NCBI GenBank assembly: GCA_964019695.1
Contig: OZ026518.1
Location: 84,563,950-84,627,949 of the forward strand
Reading direction: 5' to 3'
From: Loripinus fragilis
Lineage: Eukaryota > Mollusca > Bivalvia > Lucinida > Lucinidae
DNA length: 64,000 nt
In this document: positions 23,892 through 35,800 of the stretch, piece by piece
Layout of the letters: every line of letters starts with the position of its first letter
Numbering within the stretch: the first letter of the stretch is position 1
Position numbers and translations under genes: made by a program
The notes under the pieces: generated by a model
The model's input: only the letters and a program-made list of their open reading frames with translations
What the model was told of the DNA's origin: nothing
Databases searched by the model: none

Positions 23892-26800
23892 GTAATCATA
23901 ACTTTAATAATGCACAGGGTAGGCAGCGATTCTGATCTCCAATGTTTTTGTTTGTTTTGTTTGATTGGATTCTTTACGTCCCATCAACAATCTTTCAGTT
24001 ATAAAGGGAAGGTTCTTCCTGGGTTAAACCAGTACTTAGTTAGAATTAATGTTTTGCTCAATGACACAATGCAGTGACGCTAGTGAGGCTCAAACTCGGG
24101 GCCCCTCAGTTACGAGTCAAGCACTCTACCACTGAGCCGCTGCAACAGAACTCAGGTTTCTGATAGCTTAAACGACGTTTTCGATCACAAAATACAATTT
24201 TGGCAATCAATATATCGTTATGAGTTCCACAAGCATCGTTTTTTTTTGCGATCGAAACTGTTGTTTTGGCAATCTAAAATGAAAGATTGATATAATTCAA
24301 ATAGGTTGTGATCGCTACTTACCCAGCGTGGCAATAAGGCAAGTTTTGAAGTGCATTTTTGGGCACCACTCAAATATGTGCCATATTTAGGCCTCGTCAA
24401 GAGAAAAACTGGAAGTATACTAAACCATTTAATGTATTCAAAAGACCGGGATTGTATCCAAATGTTTCTAAATGCAATGCCAAGAGGTGTGTCTGTTGCA
24501 CACGTTTATGCACTAAAACTACCATTACATTATCTGTAAATGGTACGCAATGTTCCATAATCAATAATAATGATGTGGACTGAACTTCATCTGATCTGAT
24601 TTACGTTATGACTTTCATGCAAACCAAATATCTATGTGTCTTGATCCACATCTGAATTAAGGGTGAGGTTGGCGCCGTTAAACCGGTTTAAGCCCTCCAG
24701 TAAAATATTTTACTGACCGTTCCAAGGCGGTACTTGTTTTGTGGATCTTTTGTGTTTTTGTTCTGTCTTGTGTTTGCTATGTTTTGTGCGCGTCTGTTTA
24801 TATGTGCTTTGTGGTCACCTGCTTGGAAAGGGCTGACCTCTTGGCTCTCGTTTGTGGTGTCTTCTGTGAGTTTGTCACTTTCCCATTGGTATCCTGGGTC
24901 AGGTGTGGTACTTGATTGTATCGATTCCTGATCTTTGCACCTTACTTACTTTGAACAGAAATTTATTGTGGCATGCAATATGTTGGACAAACTGGCCGAT
25001 CCCTTAAGATTAGGTTTCATGAGCACTTTCATAAAATGAAAAAAAACCTAAAATTTGACACATTTCTTTATCCCCATTTCAAAAATAATGGTAATTCAAC
25101 TAGTAAAATTGTAATGCATTACGTTAAAAAAAATATATTATTAATTTTTCCCCTTTTGCAATATCGTTTCTCCATTTTATTTAATTTGATCTCTTTGGTG
25201 ACAACAACATTCTCTTGTAGGACCTGTAACACTGTACTTCAACTATCATCTGTTTGCAACATGATATTTCCAACAGTTTGGCATTTTGACATGAATAGAA
25301 TCAGGTGAGCCTGTGTAGCCTCCTTTTAAGAACAAAAATTAAATGCCGATCAGTCTGTAGCGTACCAGGCATAGAATATTCAAGCGACTAGCAAAGGCTC
25401 CAATCAAACTGTGTGTATGTCCATGCTGGTCGGAGCCTGTGCTTGTTGCACATTCCACATGTTTGAAAATCTCATGTCGTGGCTCATATATGAACCTCCT
25501 TGCTGCTCATTAGAGAAATGACTTGACCAGCTATAACTGATTTATTCAGCTTACGACATGAGTCAAGAGCATGGGCGTTTTTTTTTCGAAGGACCTATTC
25601 GCAAACCAATTCTAACTCCCAGCATCAAGAAGCTGTCAGTCATTACATTTTCAGCCTGAACCTACAATTTTGTATTTATACTTGACAGCAAAGGAAATGC
25701 ATAATTTCCATTACTTATTTGACTTTTGAAACCATAATAACATTAACGCTTAATAACATTAATATGCTAGACAGGACGCATACGCTAGTTCCAGGCCACT
25801 TTATTCCTCGTTAAACAGTAAATTAAGTTTTTTTTAGATAATGTAAAAAGTGCTGCACGTTGAAAGAGCCATGTTTTGAATCTGAATTTACTTCGTATTG
25901 CAACAGTACAATGTAACTAATTAGAAAACGGTATAAAACTTTAAAAATCATTGCTGTAGGAGATTTACTGCAGGATTTTACATCTTTAGATTGATTTTGA
26001 AAAAAGTTCGTAAACTCTGAGATGCAAGAAAGCCTGGTACCTTTATGCATGGTATCGAGTGAGGTACTGTCCAACAGAACCATTTAAAACAAAGCTTTTG
26101 ACGCTTACGTGCCTGTCTAGTACACACTTCCGGTTTATTGTTTGACAATGCAACTCGTACACATTGGTTTGCCTTGAATAATTCTGGACAATTTAATCTT
26201 CAGAAGTAGCTTGTACGGCCTCATAAAGACGTAGAGTGATTTTCATTAAAGTGTGCTCTGTGATTTTGGGTATACAACCTCTCGAAGTTCGCCTTCATTA
26301 TTAGTTATTATATAACGTGCAGAGTTATCTTCCATTACTAGCTATGCTTTGAAAAGCCAACCGTTTACGATGCATTGGTTCATACGCGTGTTCCACGCAT
26401 CATTGGTACCTTTCATGGCATTAGATTATTTTTAAAGTTCATTTTATACAAAACTCACAATAATCAAAATATGCGTTTACTGTTAAGTATATGTGCATTT
26501 CTTTGACATGAAAACAAAGAAAAAAGAAATTAAAAAAGTGGGATCGACCAGAATTCAAACCCATAATTTACGCATCTGAATCTATGTTGACTAGCCATAT
26601 GACTACCGTGGAAAGTACAACTTCATGGAGTTGTCAACAAATCTCATCGAAATTGTACCAAGACGTTTATTTCCGTAATTGCTAAGAAATACCGATTGCA
26701 CACGATCCCTCACGAAAAATATATATTCACTGTTAATACTTTAATAATTTATTCATGCATAAAGGTCAGGACCAGGTTGATATTTTAGAGGTAATGAGTT

Positions 26801-29800
26801 TGCATTATCGTTGAAGGAGATATGGCCCAGCAGACGGACTGGATGATGGACGGACACGAGCAAACCTGTTGTTTCCAAACTGGCCGTAAAGATGCACACA
26901 TATCTAAAAGATAAGTGAGTATGATAAGGAAATACCACAATTATTCACTGTAGATCAACCCACGGCGCCCTGAGGAAGAGCCACAGAACACTAACAGTCA
27001 CAAGCCATCAGGATGACAATAATAGTAAAGCAACCAGCTTTCTCGCACACCAGATCAGGATTTCCGTTGTTTTTACCCTTGTGAGATAATTCTATCTCAC
27101 ACACCCATACCAGCCCTAGGGAAAGATAAAAAAACGAACAGCCGCACGTTGGCCGCACGTCGTTCCGTTACGTCATTGCAATGATAAAATGACGTCACCA
27201 TGTCGCATCTCAGCGTATTCTGGACTTTCTGGAAGCCTTTTTTCTCATGTTTTTTCCAATATAAATTGAGGTATTAAGTGGCGAGTAAGAAAAAGAATCC
27301 ATTATTCGTGTGAGGATGGGATAGAAAAATCCGTCCCTCGGCAAGCCTCGTGATGCCAATCGGTGATCCTTAAGGAAGGATTTTTCTATCCAAACCTCAC
27401 ACTCATGATAAATTCTTATAATCTTTTCCTCGTCAAGATGATTGCAAAACCAGAAAGGACACTAAGTAATGCATACCAAAACAAGGACTAATCACAGGAA
27501 CCTCACAAACCAATGGGGGAAACACAAAACAATGGGTCAGGAGCAGCAGAACCACCGCCTTAGAACGGGAATCAGCCTAGGCCACAAAGGGTTTAATTAC
27601 AAATGCATTTTATCATCGCCAAATCTTCATCCTAGATTCTGCTATGGTTGAAGCTCAGCACAAGATCACAACAAAAACATCCTTAAAACAGTTAACTGAA
27701 TAAATGCTGAATTTTAAGAAACATAACAAAAATTAAAAGTACCTGATTTTTTGACCTAACCAAAGTAAAGCCTCGCTCTGGCAACCTTTCAAATAGACTT
27801 ATACCGATACTTACCATTGTTTCATGGGAGGCCTTTAAAAAGAACTAAGTCGTAAGTCATGCCACTGCACAGGTGTTGGAAACAAAGCGGAAAGATTTAA
27901 TTTAAACAAAAACACACAAAAAAGCAATATTCAGTAGAAACTTATACAAGTTTAGACGGACTTGCACATCTATGAAGTTATGGAAGGAGCCTGCATTGAT
28001 TTCCTTGCATTACGTCAATAAAATACCTTTCTTATCCTTTTAGCTGTTAAAAGATCTACCCCACTTGATACAGATAAATGACAAGCTTGTCTCTCTGGAA
28101 TCTGATAGTTCTGTCAATATCATTCCTGCTGGAGAAATTCTGGAAATAGTTGGTATTAAACGCTTTCAAGGAAACAGCTTTCTTGTTTGCAAAGATAAAA
28201 ACGATAAAATGGTCACGATCAACGCAAATGCTCCTGTTAATATAACAGCGATTGATGACGAGAGTGAGTATACTCTTAAAGAGTTGACTGACAATGTCAT
28301 GTTGCCAAAATGTATAGAGTTCGACAACATATCTCCTTATGATATTGTAATACATGACGATTTATGGGCTAACCATTTACTTGTGATGGCAGCAGGACCT
28401 TTTAAAGTAAGCTCAGTCGTAGAAATGGAGTTTGTGCTAGGCTGGAATATTCCACTTGGACCAAAGGGTGAGCAATTTTCACAACGGACAGTACTCATTC
28501 CAAGAGAACGATGCCAAAAACAGAAAGTGAAAATACGACATTTCTCCAGTCGATCCGAAAGAATAAGATACACTAGAAAATATTTTTCTACTAGTAATAA
28601 TTCAAATTTTGTTAATCATAAATTTTACGTAATGAAAATGGACCCCTTAACGTATCCCAGTATACTTTGGTTACAAGACAGAAATGAATTGAAGTGTGAA
28701 ACCGATGAACCGAAAAAGAGAAACAGTTATGACCAACCGCTCAGACCTTCTCCTCTTCCACTTGATAAAGGTAGGAAGTTTTAATTTTAGTTATCATTTT
28801 CTGTTTGAAAATGCCGTTGATCCTGAGGCAATGAATATTTAGTATGATTAGGGTTTACACATAAGTTTTTCAAATAAATTTGAAATTATATCCATATTAC
28901 AACTTTCAGTAAATTAAACACATATCCTTAGGACAAGCTGAGTATTTTGAAAAAGCTGTCGAAATGGAGGGCAAGTGTGATTATATGCCCCTTAAAAGTG
29001 GAAAGAAAGCCAAAGGTCAGGAATCAATACAATCAAGTATCACATCTTTCCTGAGACATCATATTGGAAAGCAAATAAAAAAAGAAAGAAAACACAACAC
29101 ACAAGAGAACCTATAGGTCAACCTTTTTCCAGCAGGTGATCACAAGGCAGGAAGAAACAGACAATACAGCAAAACAACAGCAAACATGAAACATAAACTA
29201 ACAAAAAAACCCACAGAAGGAGCACCGCCTTGGAACGGTTAATAAAACTACTAGAGGTCTTACACTTGTTAAATGCTACCAAGCTAACCCTTAATTATGA
29301 TATGGATCAAGACACATAGATTTTTGGTCCGCATGAAAGGTCCCTAACTTATCATCGATTCATCATCTACAATAATTATTATATATAATAAAGTAATAAA
29401 AAAGCGATAAAACAAATACGTGTATAAGGACTCAAAAGTGCAAACAACAGAACATCAGAGCAAAAGAAATTCAATGGTTAAACCCAGGTGGACCTGAACT
29501 AAGACACGACATCAGGCCCAAGTCTCTTATGTAGAGATAAATCATCTTTAACTCGAAACCATCATAGATTTTGAGATGTGCAATTGAAGAGGAGAGCAAA
29601 GCTATCAACCGTGATTGGGTTAACCACCAAGCAAGCAGTCTCTTGCAATATATGAATGTTACAGCCAATTGTTTTTATAATGAGAGATTATTTTACTAAA
29701 CTGTGCTGAAAAATCATTTTTCTTAAATTTATACACAAAGTCGCGATAAAATTTCAACTCCGAAAGTCCCTGGCGCAGGAGATATTTAAGTTTGACATGT

Positions 29801-32800
29801 AAATAAGATATCAAATCATATCATAGAATTGGCGCTAAATTTAGAAAACATGTTTAGCAAATTTTAAGTTAATTATACCAATAGCCTTGTTTAAGACTTT
29901 TCTCAATTTTAAAAATTTATTACAATTGCTGAAATCTGTAACATGGCTAGATGGTCTAGCCATGAGAGTCACCGAGCTCACTCAGAATTTATGTTTTGCT
30001 TGGAAACAAAAGCGGACATAGCGTGTTTACATTGGTTGTTTTGTCAAAAAAATGACGACTGGACAGTAAAAAAAAATCCGCATGGCATTAAAACGGCTTT
30101 GTATACCCATTTTCTTCTTTCTATTTTCTTCTCCTTGCAAAATTCTCCTTCTAAGCACGCCGCATCTTAGTCCTTTTACCATTAAGACTAGGCTAAATTG
30201 GTTTTGATTTGACAGAACAAAACACAAAAACTACATGTATGTACGTCCTGTATTCCATTTTTCCTCCTTTTTCCTCTTTCTTTCTCGTATCATCCCTTTT
30301 ATCGATTCTTCTAAGCATGCATATTTGCAGTTAGCCATTCAGAATAGGATCAACCGGTTTTTGTTGTACTTCCAAGATAATTCTTCAAGAGGAAAAATTT
30401 ATGCCGTTTTTTTTAAACTTTGAAAGCTTTTAACTAGATTCTTATAAATACTGGTTAAGACTAAGCTCATATGCCAACATGTAGAATGCTTAGTCAACAT
30501 ATGTTCCTACTCTGTGTTATCAAAACGTAAGATAATATTGCTGTCTTGTCTTTGGTCGTTCAAAAATATCTGTCTCCCATTAGGCACGAATACACTTTAA
30601 CAGTGAACATGGGCAACGAATTTAGATCCGATCAGGGTGTCTACTGTTTGGTTACAGAATGTTGTATTAAAATTAAATTCAATGTGAAAAATACCTCCCA
30701 ACTAATTCAGGTTCAGATGTTGGTGAAGAGTTCGAGGTTCCTGAAGAACGTGAGGCCCTTCCACCTCTTCCGCGTAAGTGCAGTTATAAGTTAACCTTAG
30801 TTTAAGTAAATTGGATACATACAGATCTTTTAAAGTAAGGGTGCAAAGATCAGGAATCGATACAATCAAGTACCACACCTGACCCTGGATACCAATGGGA
30901 AAGTAACAAGCTCACAGCCGGACACCACAAACGAGAGTCAAGAGGTCAGCCCATTCCCAGCAGGTGACCACAAGGCACATATAAACAGACGCAAACACAA
31001 GACAGAAAAAACATAAAAGGTCCAAAACAGATGTACCGCCTTGGAACGGCCAGTAAAATATTCTACTGGAGGGCTTTAACCGGTTTAACGGTGCACCAAC
31101 CTACCCTTAGTACAGATGTGGATCAAGACACATAGATGTTTGGTTTACATGAAAGACCCCTAACTTATCTATGCATCATCTCCTAGAACATATAAATCAA
31201 GATATAAAAAGGAGATAAAGCAAAGATGAGGATTCAACAGTAAATAAAACTGAACTACCAGAGCAAAAGAAATCCAACAGGTAAACCCGGTGGGCCCGAC
31301 AAACAGCCAAAGCATCAGGCCCCCACCATCACACTGGTCAATGTAAACGCACCGGTTGTTGCTACAACGAGCTGGTGGTTGCATTTTACAGCACCGGTGG
31401 TGGCGTAAAAGGTAAAAAAATCTATACCTGTTGACTTTATTATTTATTTATAAACTTGCATTTATTTTATTTGTGATGCCTTCTGGCGCACAGACTACCG
31501 GTAACATTGCACTTTATGGCTCTGCCAAGCAATTGGTGATTTAATTCATGGTTTGGACTGCAAATCCAACAAAGTTCTGGAGTTTTGTCGTGACAGGTGT
31601 TTTTTCTAGTGTAACTGCCTAAATGGAGTGAAATCTGCACGTCTAAGCGCAGCTGTTGTCATATTCCCATGAAATAACATCCAAAAAAACGATTACTACT
31701 TTGGTTTTTTTCTTGGTAAACTAGCAAATGTTTTATTGAGGATTTTTTATTACAACGCACTGGGAGCATTTTTTGACGCATTGATACAACGCACTTATGG
31801 TTGCACAGAATTCCTGTGGTTGCTGGTGCAGCCTCACCACAGTGTTCACTGTTCTTATAAATGGTACATAAATCGTTATTTGAGCCAGCACATGATATTT
31901 CAGTACCAGGATGAAGACTCAGGTGAGCCTATGCAAATGTACAGACTCGCCAGAGTCTTCTCTGCATAGAAAAAATAGAGAGTAGTAATCGCTTTTGGAT
32001 GTTATTTCATGGGACTATGATAACATAGCTGCAGCTGTGCTTAGACATGCAGAATTTCCTGAAGTTAGGCAGTCACAATAGAAAAAGCACCTGTCACTGT
32101 CAAACTCAACAATTGTGTCGGATTTATCGGTCAAACGATGAATTAAAACGCCAATTGCATGGCAGAGCCATAAACTGCAATGTTTCTGACGGTTTGTGCG
32201 CATTGGGTCATCAAAAGTAAAATAAAAACAAGCTTATAAAGAAATCATGCAGTCAATAGGCATAAATTTTGTGGTTTTTGTACACTGATGAAGGCTCAAG
32301 CGTGGCTCTGCAAATGTGTAGCCTCACCAGAGATGCTCCAGAGCTAGCCCTGTTCGCACTTTGAGAGTGTTTCCGCCTATTTTTCAGATTGGCCCCAAAA
32401 ATTTTAATTTAATGAGATTGTTTGTCCGTTATGAAACATCACAATAGTTAATAAGCCTCCATGCGAGCTTAAAATTTTTGTGCTTCAACAACAGCAGATT
32501 CTAGGGCGAAGATTTATTACCAGTAAAATGCAATTTTAGCACCCCAGAGGAATAGGCTGCTGTCTGTTCTAAGGCGGTGATTCTGTTGTTGTTGATTCGT
32601 TGTTGATTGTTACTCCCATTACAGGATTCTGTAATTGTTCTATATTTTGTTACTTTATGTCCATTCTTGTTTTACATTCATCTTGATGGAGAAGATCGAG
32701 GGCTAGCTGCTTTGCTTAGTTTGTCTTCCTGGTGTCTCGTGATTGTTGTGTTGCTATTCCTCTCAGTGCCATGGGTTTGTTTGCAGTTTGTGATTGTGAT

Positions 32801-35800
32801 ACTCACTATTTTTGGGTGTCATTCATGCGAACAGCGATGGCTTTGGCCACATTTGCTTGGTCTAGTCTGAACCTTCGTCCGGGTTTAAAATTCTCATGTG
32901 ATGACTCAAATGGCGATTGAATGCCATTTTGTGCGAGCAGCGAAGGATCTGGCGAGTCTGCACATTTGCACAGGCTTACCTTAGCCTTCGTCACTGTACA
33001 AAATCTCTTGTGCTGCCTTAAATGGCGAATTGTGTGCTATTCACGCCAGCTGCGAATACTCTGGTGAGCCTGCACATTTGCGCAGGCAGTCAATGGACAA
33101 TGTAATTAATATCAAGATCTCTTGTGCTGGCAGCAAAGTCTCTTGGGAGCATGCACGTTTGCACAGGCTCGCCTGAGCCTTCTATACAGTATCGAAATAT
33201 CATGTGCTGGTTGAAATGGCAAGTTTTGCAACGTTTATGTGAACAGCGAATGATGTGGTGAGTCTGCACCAGCAACCACAGGAATTCCGTGCAACCATCA
33301 GTGCGTTGTATCAATGCGTCAAAAAATGCTCCCAGTGCGTTGTAATAAAAATTCCTCAATGAAACATTTGCTAGTTTACCAAGAAAAAAACCCAAAGTGG
33401 TAATCGTTTTTTTGGATGTTATTTCATGGGAATATGACAACAGCTGCGCTTAGACATGCAGATTTCACTCAATTTAGGCAGTTACACTAGAAAAAAGCAC
33501 CTGTCACGGCAAAACTCCAGAACTGTGTTGGATTTGCAGTTCAAACCAAGAATTAAATCACCAATTGCTTGGCAGCGCCATAAACTGTTATCTTACCGAC
33601 GGTCTGTGCGCCTGGTGTCATCACAAATAAAATAAATGCAAGCTTATAAATAAATCATAAAGTCAACAGGTATAGATTTTGTTTACCTTTTCCGCCATTT
33701 TACGCCACCACCAGTGCCGAAATAAGCCACCACCAGTTCGTTGTAGCAACCACCGGTGCTTTTACATTGACCAGTGTGACCATCTCATCAGTAGATAAGT
33801 CTTTAAGTCGGAACCGTCAAAGAGTCTGAAGTCCAACCCACTGGCGTGCAATTAAAGAGAAAAGCAAAGTTGCCAACCATGATTGGGTTGATCAAAAGAC
33901 AGCTTTTGCATGGAAGGTTATCTCCATACGATTTCGAAAAAACACACACAGAGTTTAGTACTCAGAGATAAGAATTAGTAATCACAGGTTTGGCATTTAG
34001 ACTGGCAGATTCAGCAAAGTTCCTATGAATAAAAGATTGTGCTTATATTGTAAAACAACGGTCAGTCAGTAATAGAATATGAAAAGCAATACTATTACTG
34101 TCGTGCCAACCAAGAGTGACAGTGACGTAATATTTTGTTTACAATTGTTAAGTAAAATTTTAACTTGTACACTCCACTTGAGCTAACATTAATCTAAATT
34201 TCACTGCGGATAGGATTAATACTCAAGTGATCTATCAGTTATAGGTGCCCGATAACTTTGTCAACAAAACCTGATGTCACTGTCACTCTTGGCTGGCAGG
34301 ACAGTACATTGTTCTCGTTATGAGTTACCTGTTGGATTTCTTTTGCTCCGGTATCAGTTTAGTTTACTATTGAGTCCTTATCTTTGCTTTATTTCCTTTC
34401 TTTCTTGATTTGTATGTTCTGGGAGATGATGCATTGATAAGTTAGGGGTCTTTCATGCTAACCCAATATCTATGTGTCTCGATCCACATCTGAACTAAGG
34501 GTAAGGTTGGTGCCTTGAAACCGGCTTAAGCCCTCCAGTAAAATATTTTTACTGATCGTTCCAAGGCGGTACTTCTTTTGTGGATATCTTATGGTTTTTC
34601 TGTCTTGTTTTTGTTATCCATATGTGCGCATCTGTTGATTTGTGCCTTGTGGTCACCTGCTGGGAAAGGGCTGACCTCTTGGCTCTTGTTTGTGGTGTAT
34701 AACTGTGAGTTTGTCACGTTCCCATTGGTATCCTGGGTCAAACGTGGTACTTGATTGTATCGATTCCTGGTCTTTGCATCCTTACTTACTTACATTGAAA
34801 ACAATCTATACATAATGGCATTAACGAGATATGTCCAAACTTTAAAGATTAAAAATATATAATAGTGAAAAACTGATTACCTTTTTAATTCTGATGAACC
34901 AATTGTAAAATTGGTAATAAGATTCTGCCATCTTGCATAGTTGATGCAATCCGGTGTGCTACCGGGCCGCGTAGCACAGTTGGTAATGTGCCTGGCAACA
35001 GATGCGAGTCTGCCTGCAGATCCAGGGGTCGCGAGTTCGATTCCGGCTCGGTCCCATACTTTCGTGGAGATTGATCATGAAATAATTTCTACGGTCATTC
35101 TCCTCCCTTCCGCTGAATCATTCAAGAAGGGTTGTTGTCAGTTACAAGCGAAAGTATGTGCACGAAGTACTGGTTAACTGCTTGTTCAAGCTTGCCCAGG
35201 AAAAAGTGTGGTTAGGTGAACTGACCGTCCCGCCATGACCATAGCTGTTGACTTGGGACGTAAAGCAACAAAACAAACAAACAAACAAAAGCAATCCGGT
35301 GTCAATATCAGTTAATACATAAATTCTCTCAGTCCGTCACTGTCAATCTTGGTTGGCACGGCAGTAATGTTTGAATTAAGTAATGGCTCATATATATTTT
35401 GAGATTAAACAATAAATTATTGTATTGTATTGATTCTACGAAATATTACCAACAAAAATCAACTGTTGGACACCAACATAGGGACCACATAATGTCCTTC
35501 GTAGTAAAGAGGCAATACTGCATAATGAACATTGATATTGTAACCACAAGTGTGATAATATGAAGAATACCTCCCGACAACCCTTAATATGGATACGGAT
35601 ATGAAATAAGCGGCGACATGAGATTTCCAACCAATGTGGTGTGTGCGACAAGCAAAGGCTCAGACCAGCCTGCGCAGTCTGATCAGAGCCTTTGCTAGTC
35701 GCTTGAATATTGTATGAGTTTTAAGCTACTGACTGAACATCATTTGGGGTTTCTAAGCTTAAAAGGAGGCTACACATGCTCTTCTGAGTATATTCGTGTC

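Larger units (their letters stand above)
31330..33778. mobile_element. 2.45-kb palindromic element, Transib/RAG-like ends (CACACTG, 5-bp duplication)
   Basis: Ends CACACTGGTCAATGTAAA and its inverse. Target duplication ACCAT (31325-31329 and 33779-33783), confirmed by the uninterrupted family A sequence at about 58645. The inverted arms extend about 530 bp (31330-31860 and 33245-33778). A third arm-like block (31990-32283) has right-arm orientation. The middle holds a family B tail (32445-32830) and several short hairpins. CAC-starting termini plus a 5-bp duplication are typical of Transib and RAG-like transposons. No transposase is present, so the superfamily is inference. Confidence 0.7.

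Noticed and set aside
24973..25308. Host GIY-YIG endonuclease gene
   Set aside because: The Cys cluster and the YVGQTGRSLK context are those of Penelope-like retroelements, and the frame decays and is interrupted by another repeat.
28056..28573. Minus-strand ORFs over exon 2
   Set aside because: Antisense shadows of the CABIT exon, whose phase and splice sites are consistent on the + strand.
32607..32920. Hydrophobic + strand ORFs resembling a membrane protein (also at 38864, 41575 and 24734)
   Set aside because: All are translations of the 3' untranslated tails of the Penelope-like families, recurring in both orientations.
33090..33440. 116-codon minus-strand ORF and its mirror at 31736-31969 as a protein pair
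   Set aside because: They are the same sequence read from the two arms of an inverted repeat. No domain is seen, and the identity is explained by the palindrome.
34960..35055. Functional tRNA gene
   Set aside because: It has Pol III boxes but continues into a SINE body with an A-rich tail and is bounded by a 12-bp target duplication. The cloverleaf is imperfect.
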